Below are positions 13,401 through 25,832 of a DNA stretch of 64,000 nt, piece by piece. A program made the translations under genes and the position numbers. Positions within the stretch are counted from its first letter, which is position 1, and each line of letters begins with the position of its first letter. The DNA is taken from contig NC_092363.1 of the NCBI RefSeq assembly GCF_030848805.1, positions 868,001 to 932,000 of the forward strand, written 5' to 3'. Source of the DNA: Temnothorax longispinosus (lineage: Eukaryota; Arthropoda; Insecta; Hymenoptera; Formicidae). The notes under the pieces are model-generated. The model was not told the DNA's origin. It searched no databases and worked only from the letters and a program-made list of their open reading frames with translations.

Positions 13401-16400
13401 TCGAATAAAAACGGACGAGTGAGGAATTAAAAAACGTACAAAGATAATTCAATTCATTTCATGCTCGTGGCGTTCACGTTGCTTTCTTTCTCGTGAACCA
13501 AGTGTCGATACTGTAACCTCATATATTTCGAATTTCTCTCTCGGAGTTCGTATTGTACCATACGGTATGGCGCACGCGAGAAGAAAACGTTACAGATCCA
13601 TTATTCGATTAAAACTCGCCGAGGAACTTTCACTCAATTCGATAATTATCGACGTAACTGGTAATACGCTACGTCAAAAGGGGGCACGATATTGTACTTT
13701 GCGTTATGAGGAATTTCGAGACTTTGCTCAAGTTATTATTAATCTCGTTCCCTATCGGGCTCCAACATCTGGGCCGCGTTCAAAATTCCGAGACAACGCC
13801 TGCTTTTAATTAACGCGTGTACCGCCGGTCAGAGTTTTAATACACACTCTCCTCTGCATGCGATGCACACGAAATCGACGGGAGAACGTGAAAACATTTG
13901 CTTATCATTCATAAACTTTAATCGCAATTCCATTAACTTTTTTCCTCAATTTCGGAAATTCGAACGTAGATTTTCGGCAGATAATATGGAGCTTGATAGC
14001 TTGATGTATCTGTTAAAGTTCATCGTTCGCGAACCCAAGACAATAGTTGCCAGATATCAACGGAAACGCGGCTTCGATGATGTAACTTTTGCTTTTTCAT
14101 TTCAGCCACTTCGGACCTCGCCCAATCTCCTTTAATTACGTGCGTGTCTCGCTTTAGTTTTCCTAAATTCGACACGCGTAGAGTCACGCCACGACTATCA
14201 CGCACACGCGATCAAGCGCTTAAGCTATGTCCACACGATCGACCGGTAATTAATTCTTGACCGAAATTACAACCCGCCCCGCCGCGCGCCGTGGACATTA
14301 TTTATGACGCATGGCAAGTACCTGATCCAATTATGTTTCTGGAGCGCTTCGCGCGGCATAGCAAGTTCCTCCCGATTGTGTTTGTTGCCGCCCGTCATCC
14401 TCCGGTGTGTCTATCGAAGTGAAAATTAGCTGGCGTGCTTCTTTCGTACGAGAAGAGTATCGAACGTTCTATAGGGGCCTCCATCGTAATCCTCAGTCGT
14501 AAAATGTCGAGTGCGAGCGCGGTATAAAGTCCATTTACATATCACGCGAAAAGCAGAAGAGATATGAGAAACGTGGGCCACTAAAGCACCCACAATAACG
14601 TTCCGTGCACACTTCCACCGTGCAATTAACAACGGCATGCATACGCGCGCGACCGTTCGTGCATGGCACACGCGAGTGTGTAACGGATCGTAATAGCGCC
14701 GTGGCGGCTGCCGTGACGCCGCGTTTTGTGCCCTAATCAAGCTTGCAGTAAGGCGCAATTGATGACTTCGCGCACCACGCGAACGGTGTCGACCGAAAGT
14801 GCTTCCTTATTATTCGCGGCGGCTCCTTGGGTCCGCGTCGCGTCGTCGTTCCATTCGTCGTCAAGATCGTAACGCGCGTCAGGCTTACACGCGTCGTCAT
14901 ATTCGAACGGCGTGCTCGACGGATAAATGGCTTCCAGGGAAAGCGGACTCTCCGCCGCGATGCATTTTATGAAAATCCGCGTCGAGCTACGTTGCGAATT
15001 GGCGAACTGTCGAGTTACCTACATATATATACGCGCTGTTTATTCGTTATAAACGTCGAGTTATCGTGTAGCAACACATGTGCGATATATTATTGATCAC
15101 GTCAATACGGGATAATTAATGAAGCTGCGATTGATTGAATCAACTCTTTTCAAACACGAAGTTGGAGTAGAAAATTTAACGTTTTCTTGCTTTTTTCGAG
15201 AATTTTACGTCTCTTTATGCTTCATTAGGTTTCATTCTTGTTTCCTCAATCGACTACAAATATAGTTGATTAAATATGTTTAGCGGCGGACTTAGCTGCG
15301 CGCTAAATAAAGTAAATAATTGGATTTAAGATATATCTATTCGTGCGAATGGAAGAGAGATACTAGCGAGATTTATCACCGAGAATTGATGTTTCACACC
15401 TTCCTCGCCAAACGCTGAACGCTCGCCGAGTGTGAGCGGTAGGATGGGTTTGCAGTCGCCGATCTCGTAGCAGCATATCGTCGACAGCTTGGCATACAAA
15501 CATAGGCCATTACGTAGGACTACTCCAATGGCTGAATTTCCTGGACTAAACCGCGGCTTCGCGTGCACGACAATTCACCGGCTTCGTCACACACCTCAGC
15601 CTCGAGGAGAGACCCTCGGCCGCACGTTCGTCGTTAATGTTACCGTACCCGACAACGCCGTCATGGTTTGCGGGTGGTCGCTCGAATAACGGAGTCGATT
15701 CTCCGAGTTTCATTGCTGCGCCTTCTTGGTAATTTATACTTTTATTCGAGAGCTTTACAACTAAAACTATCAGACGATTGCGCGGCACGACATTTGCATG
15801 TATAGCTCGTATAATGTTGAAAACGTTATTCTTATTATAATTGTTATTCTTATTTCTTATGATGAGACTACTGAAAACACATCAGAATTGCGAATAAACA
15901 CGCAAAAGATATATATACATAAAAACTAGAATAAAAAATGCTTGTAGTATTTATGAAGAGATGCGAAAGATTTTTTTTTCTCGAACTATATATCTTCAAA
16001 GTTTTCGTGCATTTTAATTTCTCGGGCTTTGTGTCACTGCTTTTGAGGGATATCGGCATTTATCGGTAATATGTCAATTCTCTCTGGAATATTGTGCTTG
16101 GTATAAAATCGAGAGCTGGAATATCTCCGTATGAGGAATAGTTTCCTGTCATATTATACGTCAGTTCAGCTCCGGTATTACTTTAACTACAATATTTCCA
16201 TAGCATTGATTTGTTCCCTTTCACAAGTGAGTCGGCGGTGAGGCAGCGCGACTCCTTTGATGCCCCTGAGAGGGCAATCGATTTGCTCACCTGGAACATT
16301 CAATTATACAAAGGGCGACTCTTTGAAAAATTGTACGCCATTCAGAAGTTTAAACGCGCGCGTATATATTCTCGCAGGACGAGGTCAGATCGAAGTTTCG

Positions 16401-17448
16401 ACGGAAATAAACACGTGCTTCCGCGGCAATCAATCTGTGGTCAAACGAAAAGAAAGATGACGTTCACTTCCCTTTACTTTTTTTCCATCTTCTCAGCCGA
16501 GCCGTCTAAGCTCGTTTCCAACTTTCTCGTTTCTAGGTAAATTGATTTTTTTTCGTCGCGCTGTAGGATGAATATAAAACCGTTCTAAAATGAAATACGG
16601 TCGTTCCAAAAGAGCGTAAATCAAATCTAATTTCGTACCGTTCGAAAGGCGAGCTGCCATTTAGTAGCTCGGCATTTTCTCCATGTCCGTTGTTTAATGC
16701 GAACGATTCCAATCATATCGCAGAAATTAAAAAACTGTGCAATGCAAATTCGAGCGAGAGATAACACGTGTGTGTTATGTTAGGATTATAAAAGGGAGCT
16801 GAGACTAATCATACCTCTTGAATCTACATATTGTTTTGAGAGCAGAAGTTGCTTTGCAATTCAAATAAACTTTTTGTTCCCACATCATACAGTTCACGTG
16901 AATTTTGACTATCTCAAGTAGCATAATGGAAAGAACTTCACTAATCGCCATTATCAGAACGAAACGAAATTCACCGCGTTTAACATAAATAAACTAATTT
17001 GTTTGTATTGTAATACGCTGAACGTTGTACGTTTATTATTAATTCAAATATTAACTAACGTCGATATATATTATTATAGATTATTATATTATATATTATT
17101 ATAGATATACATTATTATAAATTAGAATCAATATATGTATATTATATAAATAATAATTTTAAAAGTTTTATTCTCGGTAACACGAAAGGATAGAAACGCA
17201 GCGAGGTGAAATAAAGTCTTCGGTGAGCTAATTAGTAGAAATTGAGATATATACATATATACATGTATATGAATACAAAGCCTGACTTCGGCAGTAAATT
17301 CGCATCCATGAACATATACTTTAGCAACGTACGTGCGGCATATTTATTAGTACTCGATTACACGAGAATGTGCGCTGAGCGCGTAGACAGGTTGTTCCGC
17401 TAATAGGCTGCACGTTCTCTCTATAATTTATTTAGAAACGTATTGAAT

Positions 17449-17468
17449 GAGGAGAGAAGAAGAGAAAG

Positions 17469-17505
<37 letters not shown>

Positions 17506-17515
17506 AAAGAACAGA
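17449..17515. repeat. (GA)n microsatellite
   Basis: Purine tract with a nearly pure GA core at 17471-17503, flanked by degenerate GAAGAGAAAG units. Confidence 0.9.
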
Positions 17516-18095
17516 AATAATGTATACAGGAGGAACTCGTTGCCTTTCTTCCTTGTGTCGAACACGCCTTTACAGCTGTCCATTCGCGTAAAAGTCTATC
17601 TCGCCTCTATCGTTGGCTGCGCTTGATCATTGAATTGATTTCGCTCGCGGCAATTCTGCCTAGCAATTCACTGGAATAAATACTCTAATCAATCAGTTCT
17701 AAGGATAGTAATCTATTACACCGGATTAAATTAAGCATTTGATAGGTATTCTGTGTCGTTGCTGTAGTGCAGGTATAATGGTTTTTTCCACGCTTCCGGC
17801 GATTCCGAGGTGCAATGCTGCCGTTGAAAGAAGACATCGACGTATAAGGCAAGCCCGGTAGTCTTAGCGCACCACGGTTGTAATAGGGTAATTTTCACTC
17901 GTTACACAGCGCTAATTACGATTGGCCTCGCGGCGGAAAATAAAACTAAAGCTCCCGAGCGCAAACAGTTTTGGCAAATAATTTATTCTTTCATTTCATT
18001 TCTTTGCCCGTTCGCTCACCGGCTCTGTTTATAACTCTCGCCGCCACCGGTAAAGATTAAAATGGTCCGAGATAATGAGAACTGTGTGGCAGACT

Positions 18096-18098
<3 letters not shown>

Positions 18099-18139
<41 letters not shown>
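18099..18139. repeat. (TC)n microsatellite
   Basis: Sixteen pure TC units, then TTTCTCTCT. Confidence 0.95.
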
Positions 18140-19549
18140 ACCTTCCTTTGCCTCGCGCACACTTCACGAGGAAACTCTTCGTATTACTTTCCCTTCTGCA
18201 AACCGTTCTTCGGATTATTTCGTGATTGTCGAAAAAGAATCGCGAGAATGCTCAAATTTTTAATCACTTATCCAAGTATTGATCTACATAACTGTCCGCA
18301 TAATTATTTGATTTGAAAATGACAATATTCTCTATTCGTGATTCATTCATAGCTCGAGAGATCGAAATTTTATTATTCAGAAGAATACACGGAATGAAAT
18401 ACGTTGACACGTAAAATTGCTTGTATAATTGTGTAATATGTGTGTACAAGTTTCTGTCGTTTATACGAGTTGTGTAGTATTATTCGGTATTTACGCAATT
18501 AATATTGATTTGCTAATCGGCTGAAAATGATTGAAACATGCAGTCACGTAAATCCATCGTTCCAGATTCCAGATTATATATTCTCTACCGTATGCACTTT
18601 ACTCTGCTACAAAATATTAATTTCAAAAAATGTCATATCTAACACGGAAAAATGTTATCTTTTGTAAAAGTTAATTTAATCATTTCAGTGCATGGCCTGT
18701 TTTGAAAAATTTAACGCTATCTGCATTTCTATTGTAAAGCTGATTTTTAGATTTTTATTCAACACAAGTATTTACCTGTATTTAATTGAATAAAATGGAA
18801 AAATTGTTGAAATAATCTCATCTATTGAAATACTTTCTTTTATTCTTATTATCTTTCTGATAATAACATATATATGTATATGTATATATCAATAATTGTG
18901 AATGAATTGGATGAATCAAATAATATATGTATATAACTTTTTTTATTATTTCTGATAATTTATTCTTGTCTGATTAATCTGATTATATACATGTAACTTC
19001 TTTCATTATTTCTGATATATGTATAATAGGATAAAAGAAACGCGATGATTCACTTCTAAAGTTGCTTTACCGCTGTTTTCAAACAAGAATTAATTACTTT
19101 ATGCAATAAACTGCGTTCTCTTGTGTTATCTGGAGCGAAGTTAGTTTTACGAAGCAATATCAATATTCGTGCAATAATAAAATTATATATGATATAAAAT
19201 GCAAATACGATTAAAAAGTACGCACTACATTCACTCCACTTGCATCACAGTGTATATTTTGGATTACCAAGCAGTGTGCGACAGAAATCCATATCAGAGA
19301 ACCGCGGTGTAATTTTAATTCCTTGTATTTTGCAATCATTTTTTTTAAAACATTTTTTTACTAAAAATTTTAATCTGAAACCACATTCAATTAACAATAA
19401 CATGAATTATTTATTGTTTTGTTATTTCGTAGATTTAAAAGTTTACCTTGATAAATAGATATAGGTATCTACATTTTGACTTCTTTAATAGTATTAGTAA
19501 AGACGAACTTGTTTATATGTAATAGTGCATTCATTGGAATCTACGTATA

Positions 19550-19786
19550 TAGTTATGTGCAAAAAAATAATAGCACCGGCTGAAAAAATGAAGAAAATTC
19601 TAAATTTTAACAAAATCAATCAACTGAAAATTGTTTTATTTTATTTACTAAATATACATCAATTAATAGAAACATAAAACATAACATTCAATTATTAGAT
19701 AAAAATAATAATAAAAAAATGGAATTTTGTTATAAAATTTAAAATTTTTTTTTTTTCAGCCGGTGCTATTATTTTGCACATAACTG
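19550..19786. mobile_element. Tc1/mariner-like MITE, TA target duplication
   Basis: The left end AGTTATGTGCAAAAAAATAA and following bases through AGCACCGGCTGAAAAAA recur inverted at the right end, giving terminal inverted repeats of about 38 bp with two indels. TA dinucleotides flank both ends (19548-19549 and 19787-19788). The 237-bp interior is AT-rich and non-coding. Terminal bases of the form (C/T)AGTTATGTGCAAAA resemble Tc1-like termini, which supports but does not prove the assignment. Confidence 0.8.
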
Positions 19787-19788
19787 TA

Positions 19789-22754
19789 TACTGTATGTAT
19801 ATTTACTATAGATGTATATTAGGACATAATAAATATAGATACCGTGAAGATGGAGAATTTAACTCGCTGGAATGCTTCCGATTTTATGACGCCGCCAACG
19901 TAGAAGATTTCGTACCTACCGAAAGCCAAAAGAGCATATAATGGCATCTCCGCTAATGGCGTCGGTCTCGTAAACTTCATTAAGATCGGCAATATTGTAT
20001 CCGAGCCGGGTGTGTGTGCATGAGGTCACGAAAGTAATCAGGGATCAGGGACTTCCAATTAGAAATGCCTCTCGTTGGCTTTCATGCGCTGGCCGCAATC
20101 AAACGAGTGGCAAACGAGATTGATTAATGGGATTAGAAGACCTGCGGAGCCGCGCTGGTATTGCTTATTCTTAATATTTTGATGTGGCCACCCGGTTTTA
20201 CGACCAAACGAGGAAATTAGGTCTTCCCCTTTGGCGTCCGTCGCGTCGGCGTCGCCTCGTTTGTTATGTACATAGAGCCGACCGCGAATTGTTTACGCGG
20301 CGAATAACGATTTTAAAAGCGCCCGATACTGATACAGAAAATTGAGAATTATTTATGCGCGTACTTGCTTCGCAAACAAATAACCTCCCTTTCGAAATCG
20401 AAACGGTATTAACGGGCGTATAATAACAGAATTATCGCGATGTCCATGACCCGGCAATAAAATATACAGATGAAACTGATTATATTAATGAGCCGTAAAA
20501 AATCAACGCGAATGTTAATTAGTGCCGTCATCAGAAGAGCATTACAAATACAGACGTGAAATGTTAAATAGTTTATTAGCTTAACCGGCAGAAATTAATG
20601 CAATTGGGGGGGGGGGGGTGGAGAACAATACTTTCTCCCTTTTCCCAGACTTGGGCTCTCTCTTAAGAGCTTGACAAACTTTCTCTCGAGTTCGACACGG
20701 TACTCGATACAATTAATTTCGAGATTGCCAAGACGAGACTTACTGGATCACCTCGCTGTCGACAACGTTACCCACATCTTACACGAGATTGACGTGCAGC
20801 AAGGTGAAAATGGGCGCGGCAGTGATGTTTCCTTGGCGTTACAACGCTATGGATAATTGGTTCTAATAGGCACTCCAGGCCTGACTGTGTGCCGTTACCA
20901 ACAAGATGTTGCCGATGAGAGCCTTTCTTTCCCTCTTTCTTCCTCGCTGGCAAGGACCGATACGTTTCCAGCTACGTACACGCGGCCTATTCGATCTCCC
21001 CTTCGTGTATACACGATGTCCCATTAAGTTACGCGTACGCTAACTGTTGTCCGTTACATTTATATCTCCCGGCTGTCCGAAGGTAATGGCCGATCGTCCC
21101 CGACATTGCGCGTTCGGGAGAATCAGATTAGCAAATGGACAATCGAACTGATTTCGATCTGATTAAGTCTCGTTATTTCCCTCGATTTTGCAAATCTTTC
21201 ATCAATCTTTTTTTTTTTTACCTTTGTTTCAAGAATCGTGTATGATGCGATTACAAGTATCGTACTCTACGCAGCAAGGCAATAAAAAATGTATAATATT
21301 AATGAAGAATATAATAAAAATATCTATTTTTACCTAAATAAACAGAGAAGTTGTTTAAAAAACATGTCAGAGGTTTGACGTTACGAGTGTTACGACTCAA
21401 CGATAAATGCTAACTTCGTGAGCGATGAATCTTATTTTGCATTCAAAATGTTGTGTAACTGCATATCTAAATGAAAATCTTGAACAAACACCGAAGGTAC
21501 CTAGGTACTTGACATTCGAACTAGGTTGCCTCATATTCTTTTACGACCGCTATAGTCCTTCACTTTGATAAGACGAGTTTGCAATCGATACTTTGTGTCA
21601 CGGAATTTCGTCGACACGTGTAACGTCGAAGTTTCGGACGGTAGGGCGGAGAGATATCGCTTTTCTATTTACTATTTATCGCCTGTGTCTCGCAACTAAA
21701 GATATTGCCTAATGTTAGAGCAAGAAATACACGCGAAGAGTTGCTTACATTTCAAGTGAGAAGTTTGTATTAATTTTTTAGACAGATTTGTATATTCCAG
21801 GTTTATTCTATGTAATAATTATATAAAGAATTCTAAACAAATTTTTAGATAATATTTTTGTCTTGAGAGATCCTTTCTTACAAATAAAAATTATATGTAA
21901 ATGAAACGTAACAGTACATGAAACATATTTTGTGGACTTCTTGAGTAATATTTTTTCATTTTATTTTACGAGCTTGATGTTACTCGATTTTTCATGACGA
22001 TTTGCAACGGACGATGCAATTTTCACATAGTCTGATATGAATCACAGTTTGCGCGCTGAGAACGTGTATGAAACCTCGTTGAAAGATGTTGAATAATATT
22101 TGGAAACATTCCTCGCACTATTCCTCACACCGCTAAATTTACGTGAAACTCTTATTCGAAGGTGTTGAAATCATTTGATAGAAACTTTACCTTAAGATTT
22201 AATAAAGTTAGAGATGTTACCATAATGCGCTTTTATGCGCAACTGAAAGTTAAACTCGCGGGCTAACTCGTCGAATAAATTACGCGCGAATTTGAGATCT
22301 CGCATAACCATGGCACTGCGAATCGACTTGGATTTACGTTAGTCCGTCTCACTGAAATTGGAACGTTTAAATAACACGGGAGCGCGTGTAACTTCAACGT
22401 AGACACGTCGGATTCAAGTCGGAGCATCAACGACTCCGATGTACCCGGATGTTTGATGGCCCATTTTCGCCCGAAACTCCGCCGTAACGGATGCGACGCA
22501 GTCCGCGCGTACACGCGCGGAGCGCAAGACTCACGACTGCCGTCGTCGTCGGGGCGGTGATCGGTGGATATGTTATGCAAATTCAATTTGTGCTGAATAC
22601 CGTGCGGTGCACGCGCCACGGTGCCTAATTTCGCCCAGAACGAAATTATAAACCTGTGGCAAGACGTACGGCGACATCGCCGCGTACAGTGGGTAACGTT
22701 CGCAGCGGCGTTTACGGCCGCAAACGTCGTCCTCTTCGTCGATTCGTGTCCCTG

Positions 22755-22842
<88 letters not shown>

Positions 22843-24312
22843 ACTCTTTATCTCGTGTACCTAAAGTATAATTGCCACTCGGGGCAATTTTAAGTGTAAT
22901 AGAAGTTAGGGAATCTTGACTAAGAAGATTTCGGGAGCAACTCTTGTAATGGTGCAGACAGTTTTAACAAGTTGCACGCAATGGTTAATCCGAAAAGCTA
23001 ATTACAGCGTTCCTAGGAAGCGAGAGAGTCGCACTTCAAATACCGTCTAGCTCGAACGAATCCTCACGACTCGTAATCGCCGGTTAATTCGATCCGGAGG
23101 TAATTCGCGTCTTGAGTTCATGGAAAATGCATTGTAGTGGTTTAATAATCTGCAAGATATGCAAGGACATTAATTAAAGGTTGAACTATACGTTGCGCGG
23201 ATGGAAATTGGAAACGGCGCTGTGTGCGTGGGCCAAGTACGATACATAAGCGTGACGAATTAACCGCAATACGGCGAACAGCGTATTGATAGAGCGAAAT
23301 TCCTGGAACGGCGCAGCGTAGCGGAAATGCTAACGTGGTTTAAAAAAAAAAATCAGTTCTATCATTAAAGTTCTATCCGTGAGTCAATTCTCGCGGCAAA
23401 TTATGCGTTGTCGAGACTATATTATCCTCTTCTGCTCCGTTGTCTCGGGCGTTTCGCTGCTTATTCACTTGAGTTGCAGATAGATCCATCGCAGAACTAA
23501 AGGCACAGTTTAGAAACTCGACACGCTACGATGATACGTTTCTGCGATTATGTTTCGACATTTCATCGGTCGGCAAATAATTATGCTAAATGTCGAAATT
23601 GCTGAACGCTGGTCGCCGTGTGTCACGAAATAAATATACGGGTCGTAATTTATCGCAACAGTACGCCTGAAATTAAAGACAAATATTTGTGTGTGATTTG
23701 CCAATATGTCGCGTCTAGTTTGACGATACGTCTGTCAAATATTGATGTTAGTTACTGATTGCCGAATATCAATGACGTAATATCGTTTGTTGATGCTCGT
23801 AATTCGCACCGCAATATCATTCGAAAACAATTACATTGAAGGAATCAATAATGAAAATATCTCTGTCCAAGAGTGTTAAAAAATGAAAATAATATAAAGA
23901 ATTATTTTATGCTTTTATTTGCAAAAGTTTCCATTTGAGCATCTCCGTCGATTGATGTAAAGAGAACGCAGTTTTCTCGATTTTTTTAAGAATTACGAAG
24001 AAAGAAACTTTTTGTCGGTATAAAAAAGGCGAGTAATTAAAACAACAAACTTCTTAAGTGAATAGAAAAATTATTCGACGTCGTATTATTGAGAATTATT
24101 AAGAATAATAATTCAAGCAAACTGATATCTGTTTATTAATAAACGTCTTATTTAATTGCATGTGATTTTTATAGATATAAAGCAAGAATCTGCGAGAGAA
24201 CGCTACGTTATAATCGGACGATTCTCGGTAGCATTATTTGTGTGTGATTTAATTCTTTTAATGTAAAAACCGGAATAAAAACACAATAGCTGCATATATA
24301 AATTCAGCTTTG
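19789..24312. other. no gene recognised
   Basis: Short open frames only. Contains a 13-base G run at 20606-20618 and an 82-bp (TC)n tract at 22757-22838. The 193-codon minus-strand frame at 22263-22844 starts inside the TC tract as an Arg-Glu run and has no domain. Confidence 0.5.
22757..22838. repeat. (TC)41 microsatellite
   Basis: Forty-one uninterrupted TC units, the longest pure simple repeat in the window, followed by (ACTC)2. Confidence 0.97.
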
Positions 24313-24320
24313 CTATCTAT

Positions 24321-24745
24321 TAGTGCTGGGACTATTCAGATATCTGAATATTCAAATATCCGAATCAAATCCTATTATTTTTTTTATTATATACTTTCAC
24401 ATTTCTTTGAAGTGAAATTTCAGTCTAAATAGACTAAACATATTGAATCAAACTTAGAGTAAATTTAAACTCTCCATAAAGAGTGAAAATTTAATCCAAA
24501 GGAATGAATGACCACTTCAAACTGAAATGTACCTAAGTATTTGCGTTGTTAAAGTGAAATTTTCACTCACAAAATTTTTCATAGAATTATAAGTTAGATT
24601 GATTTCTGTTCCATTTAATATCCAAACTATCCGAATTATCCGCGTAATTTCGAATTTTCGGTTTATTCCTTTTTATTATTTTTCTTTTTCGAAAATCAGG
24701 TTATTTGAAAAATAAAATGGTTTGAACCATATCCACCCAGCAGTG
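24321..24745. mobile_element. Non-autonomous hAT-like element with 8-bp target duplication
   Basis: The 425-bp insertion is flanked by identical CTATCTAT octamers (24313-24320 and 24746-24753). Its ends, TAGTGCTGGG on the left and CCCAGCAGTG on the right, are near-perfect inverted copies and match the (C/T)A(G/C)TGCTGGG form common at hAT termini. Several TATCCGAAT/TATCTGAAT words lie just inside each end, as expected for subterminal transposase-binding repeats. There is no transposase frame. The perfect octamer duplication makes this one of the best-supported elements here. Confidence 0.88.
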
Positions 24746-24753
24746 CTATCTAT

Positions 24754-25524
24754 TGCTTATTGAAAAAATAAGTGATCATGACAATTATACTGGCATTTGT
24801 CTGATATATGAACTTTTTAACAAAAACGATTTATATACATTTTCATCTAACGGGTTGGAACATAAATCTTCGCGGTAGAAGAAGAAATCTAACGGTGATC
24901 CACGAAACGGTTGGTTGTGAAAAATGTTCCTGGCATTATATATTGGAGCGAACATGATAGTCGTGATAGAAAACAACATTCCATTCAGACGAAGAATACT
25001 TGGATATACGATCAGGAATTCGCGCGATTGATTCGCGAAAGCGTTTTTCAATATTCTCTATATAATACAGGAATATTGCGGTTTCTGCATCATCCCCCTA
25101 TTTCCTTTTGCTGTGTTTACAGCACGCCAGAATATGGGAACTAGCGAGGCAACGTTCACTCCCCTTATATTTGACCCATTGGAATTCTGCTAAGGAAAAA
25201 TCTGCAAAATTCTACCTTAATATTTTTATTAGAGAAAAATTTATTTTTCTCTAATAAAATTCTAAACGTATACTGTGTATTCGATATACAATAGAACTGT
25301 GAGAAGAGGGAGGGCCAAAAGCCAATAGAAATTCAATAAAAATATTCACAATTGCTCAATTAGCATAAAAACAATTATGAAGAGGTCAAAGATGACAAAA
25401 ATATCAAGTATTCGACAACGACCATTCATCGACGTATCGATATCAAGTCGACGTTAATTCGACTAATCATTTCTGGTTGGAAATGCAATCTACTTCTCTT
25501 ATTCTTGACTTATTTTATTTTCTC
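24754..25524. other. no gene recognised
   Basis: Two overlapping frames on opposite strands (24785-25051 and 24911-25144) lack motifs. A local hairpin of TTAGAGAAAAATTTA with its inverted copy lies near 25228-25258. Confidence 0.5.
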
Positions 25525-25526
25525 TA

Positions 25527-25830
25527 CTCTGGGGGAAAAAAAGACGGTTATAACCCACTTTGGAGCCCACGATTATAGTAATCAAATTATTTGGATATCG
25601 TAACCCCAATTATCTTTACGTAACTGAATATCGACAGAACTAATTGAGAGAATTGACTAGTTACTAACTTAAAAATCTTTGAAATAGATAGAACAGCTAA
25701 TTACGATTTTTAGTTACGCGATGTTATTTCTAATCCAAATACGTAAAATTAGGGTTAACAATATCCAAATAATTTGATTACTATAATCGTGGGCCCCAAA
25801 GTGAGTTATAATCGTCTTTTTTTTCCAGAG
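25527..25830. mobile_element. MITE with about 80-bp terminal inverted repeats, TA duplication
   Basis: The left end (CTCTGGGGGAAAAAAAGACG and onward through the ATTATAGTAATCAAATTATT block) recurs inverted at the right end over roughly 80 bp with only a few substitutions. TA flanks both ends (25525-25526 and 25831-25832). The interior is short, AT-rich and non-coding. TA duplication suggests a Tc1/mariner-type parent. The arms are similar enough that the copy is probably not very old, which is an inference. Confidence 0.85.
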
Positions 25831-25832
25831 TA

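Larger units (their letters stand above)
5812..19547. other. 13.7-kb stretch without a supported gene
   Basis: Many short open frames but none with a recognisable domain, and several (for example at 5907-6458 and 18062-18316) are long only because they cross a (TC)n tract. A TATA-like TATAAATAG at 12183-12191 precedes a 149-codon frame at 12232-12681, but the product is unrecognised and lysine/arginine rich in its second half, so I do not call a gene. AT-rich low-complexity DNA lies at about 17040-17160 and 18840-19030. Confidence 0.5.
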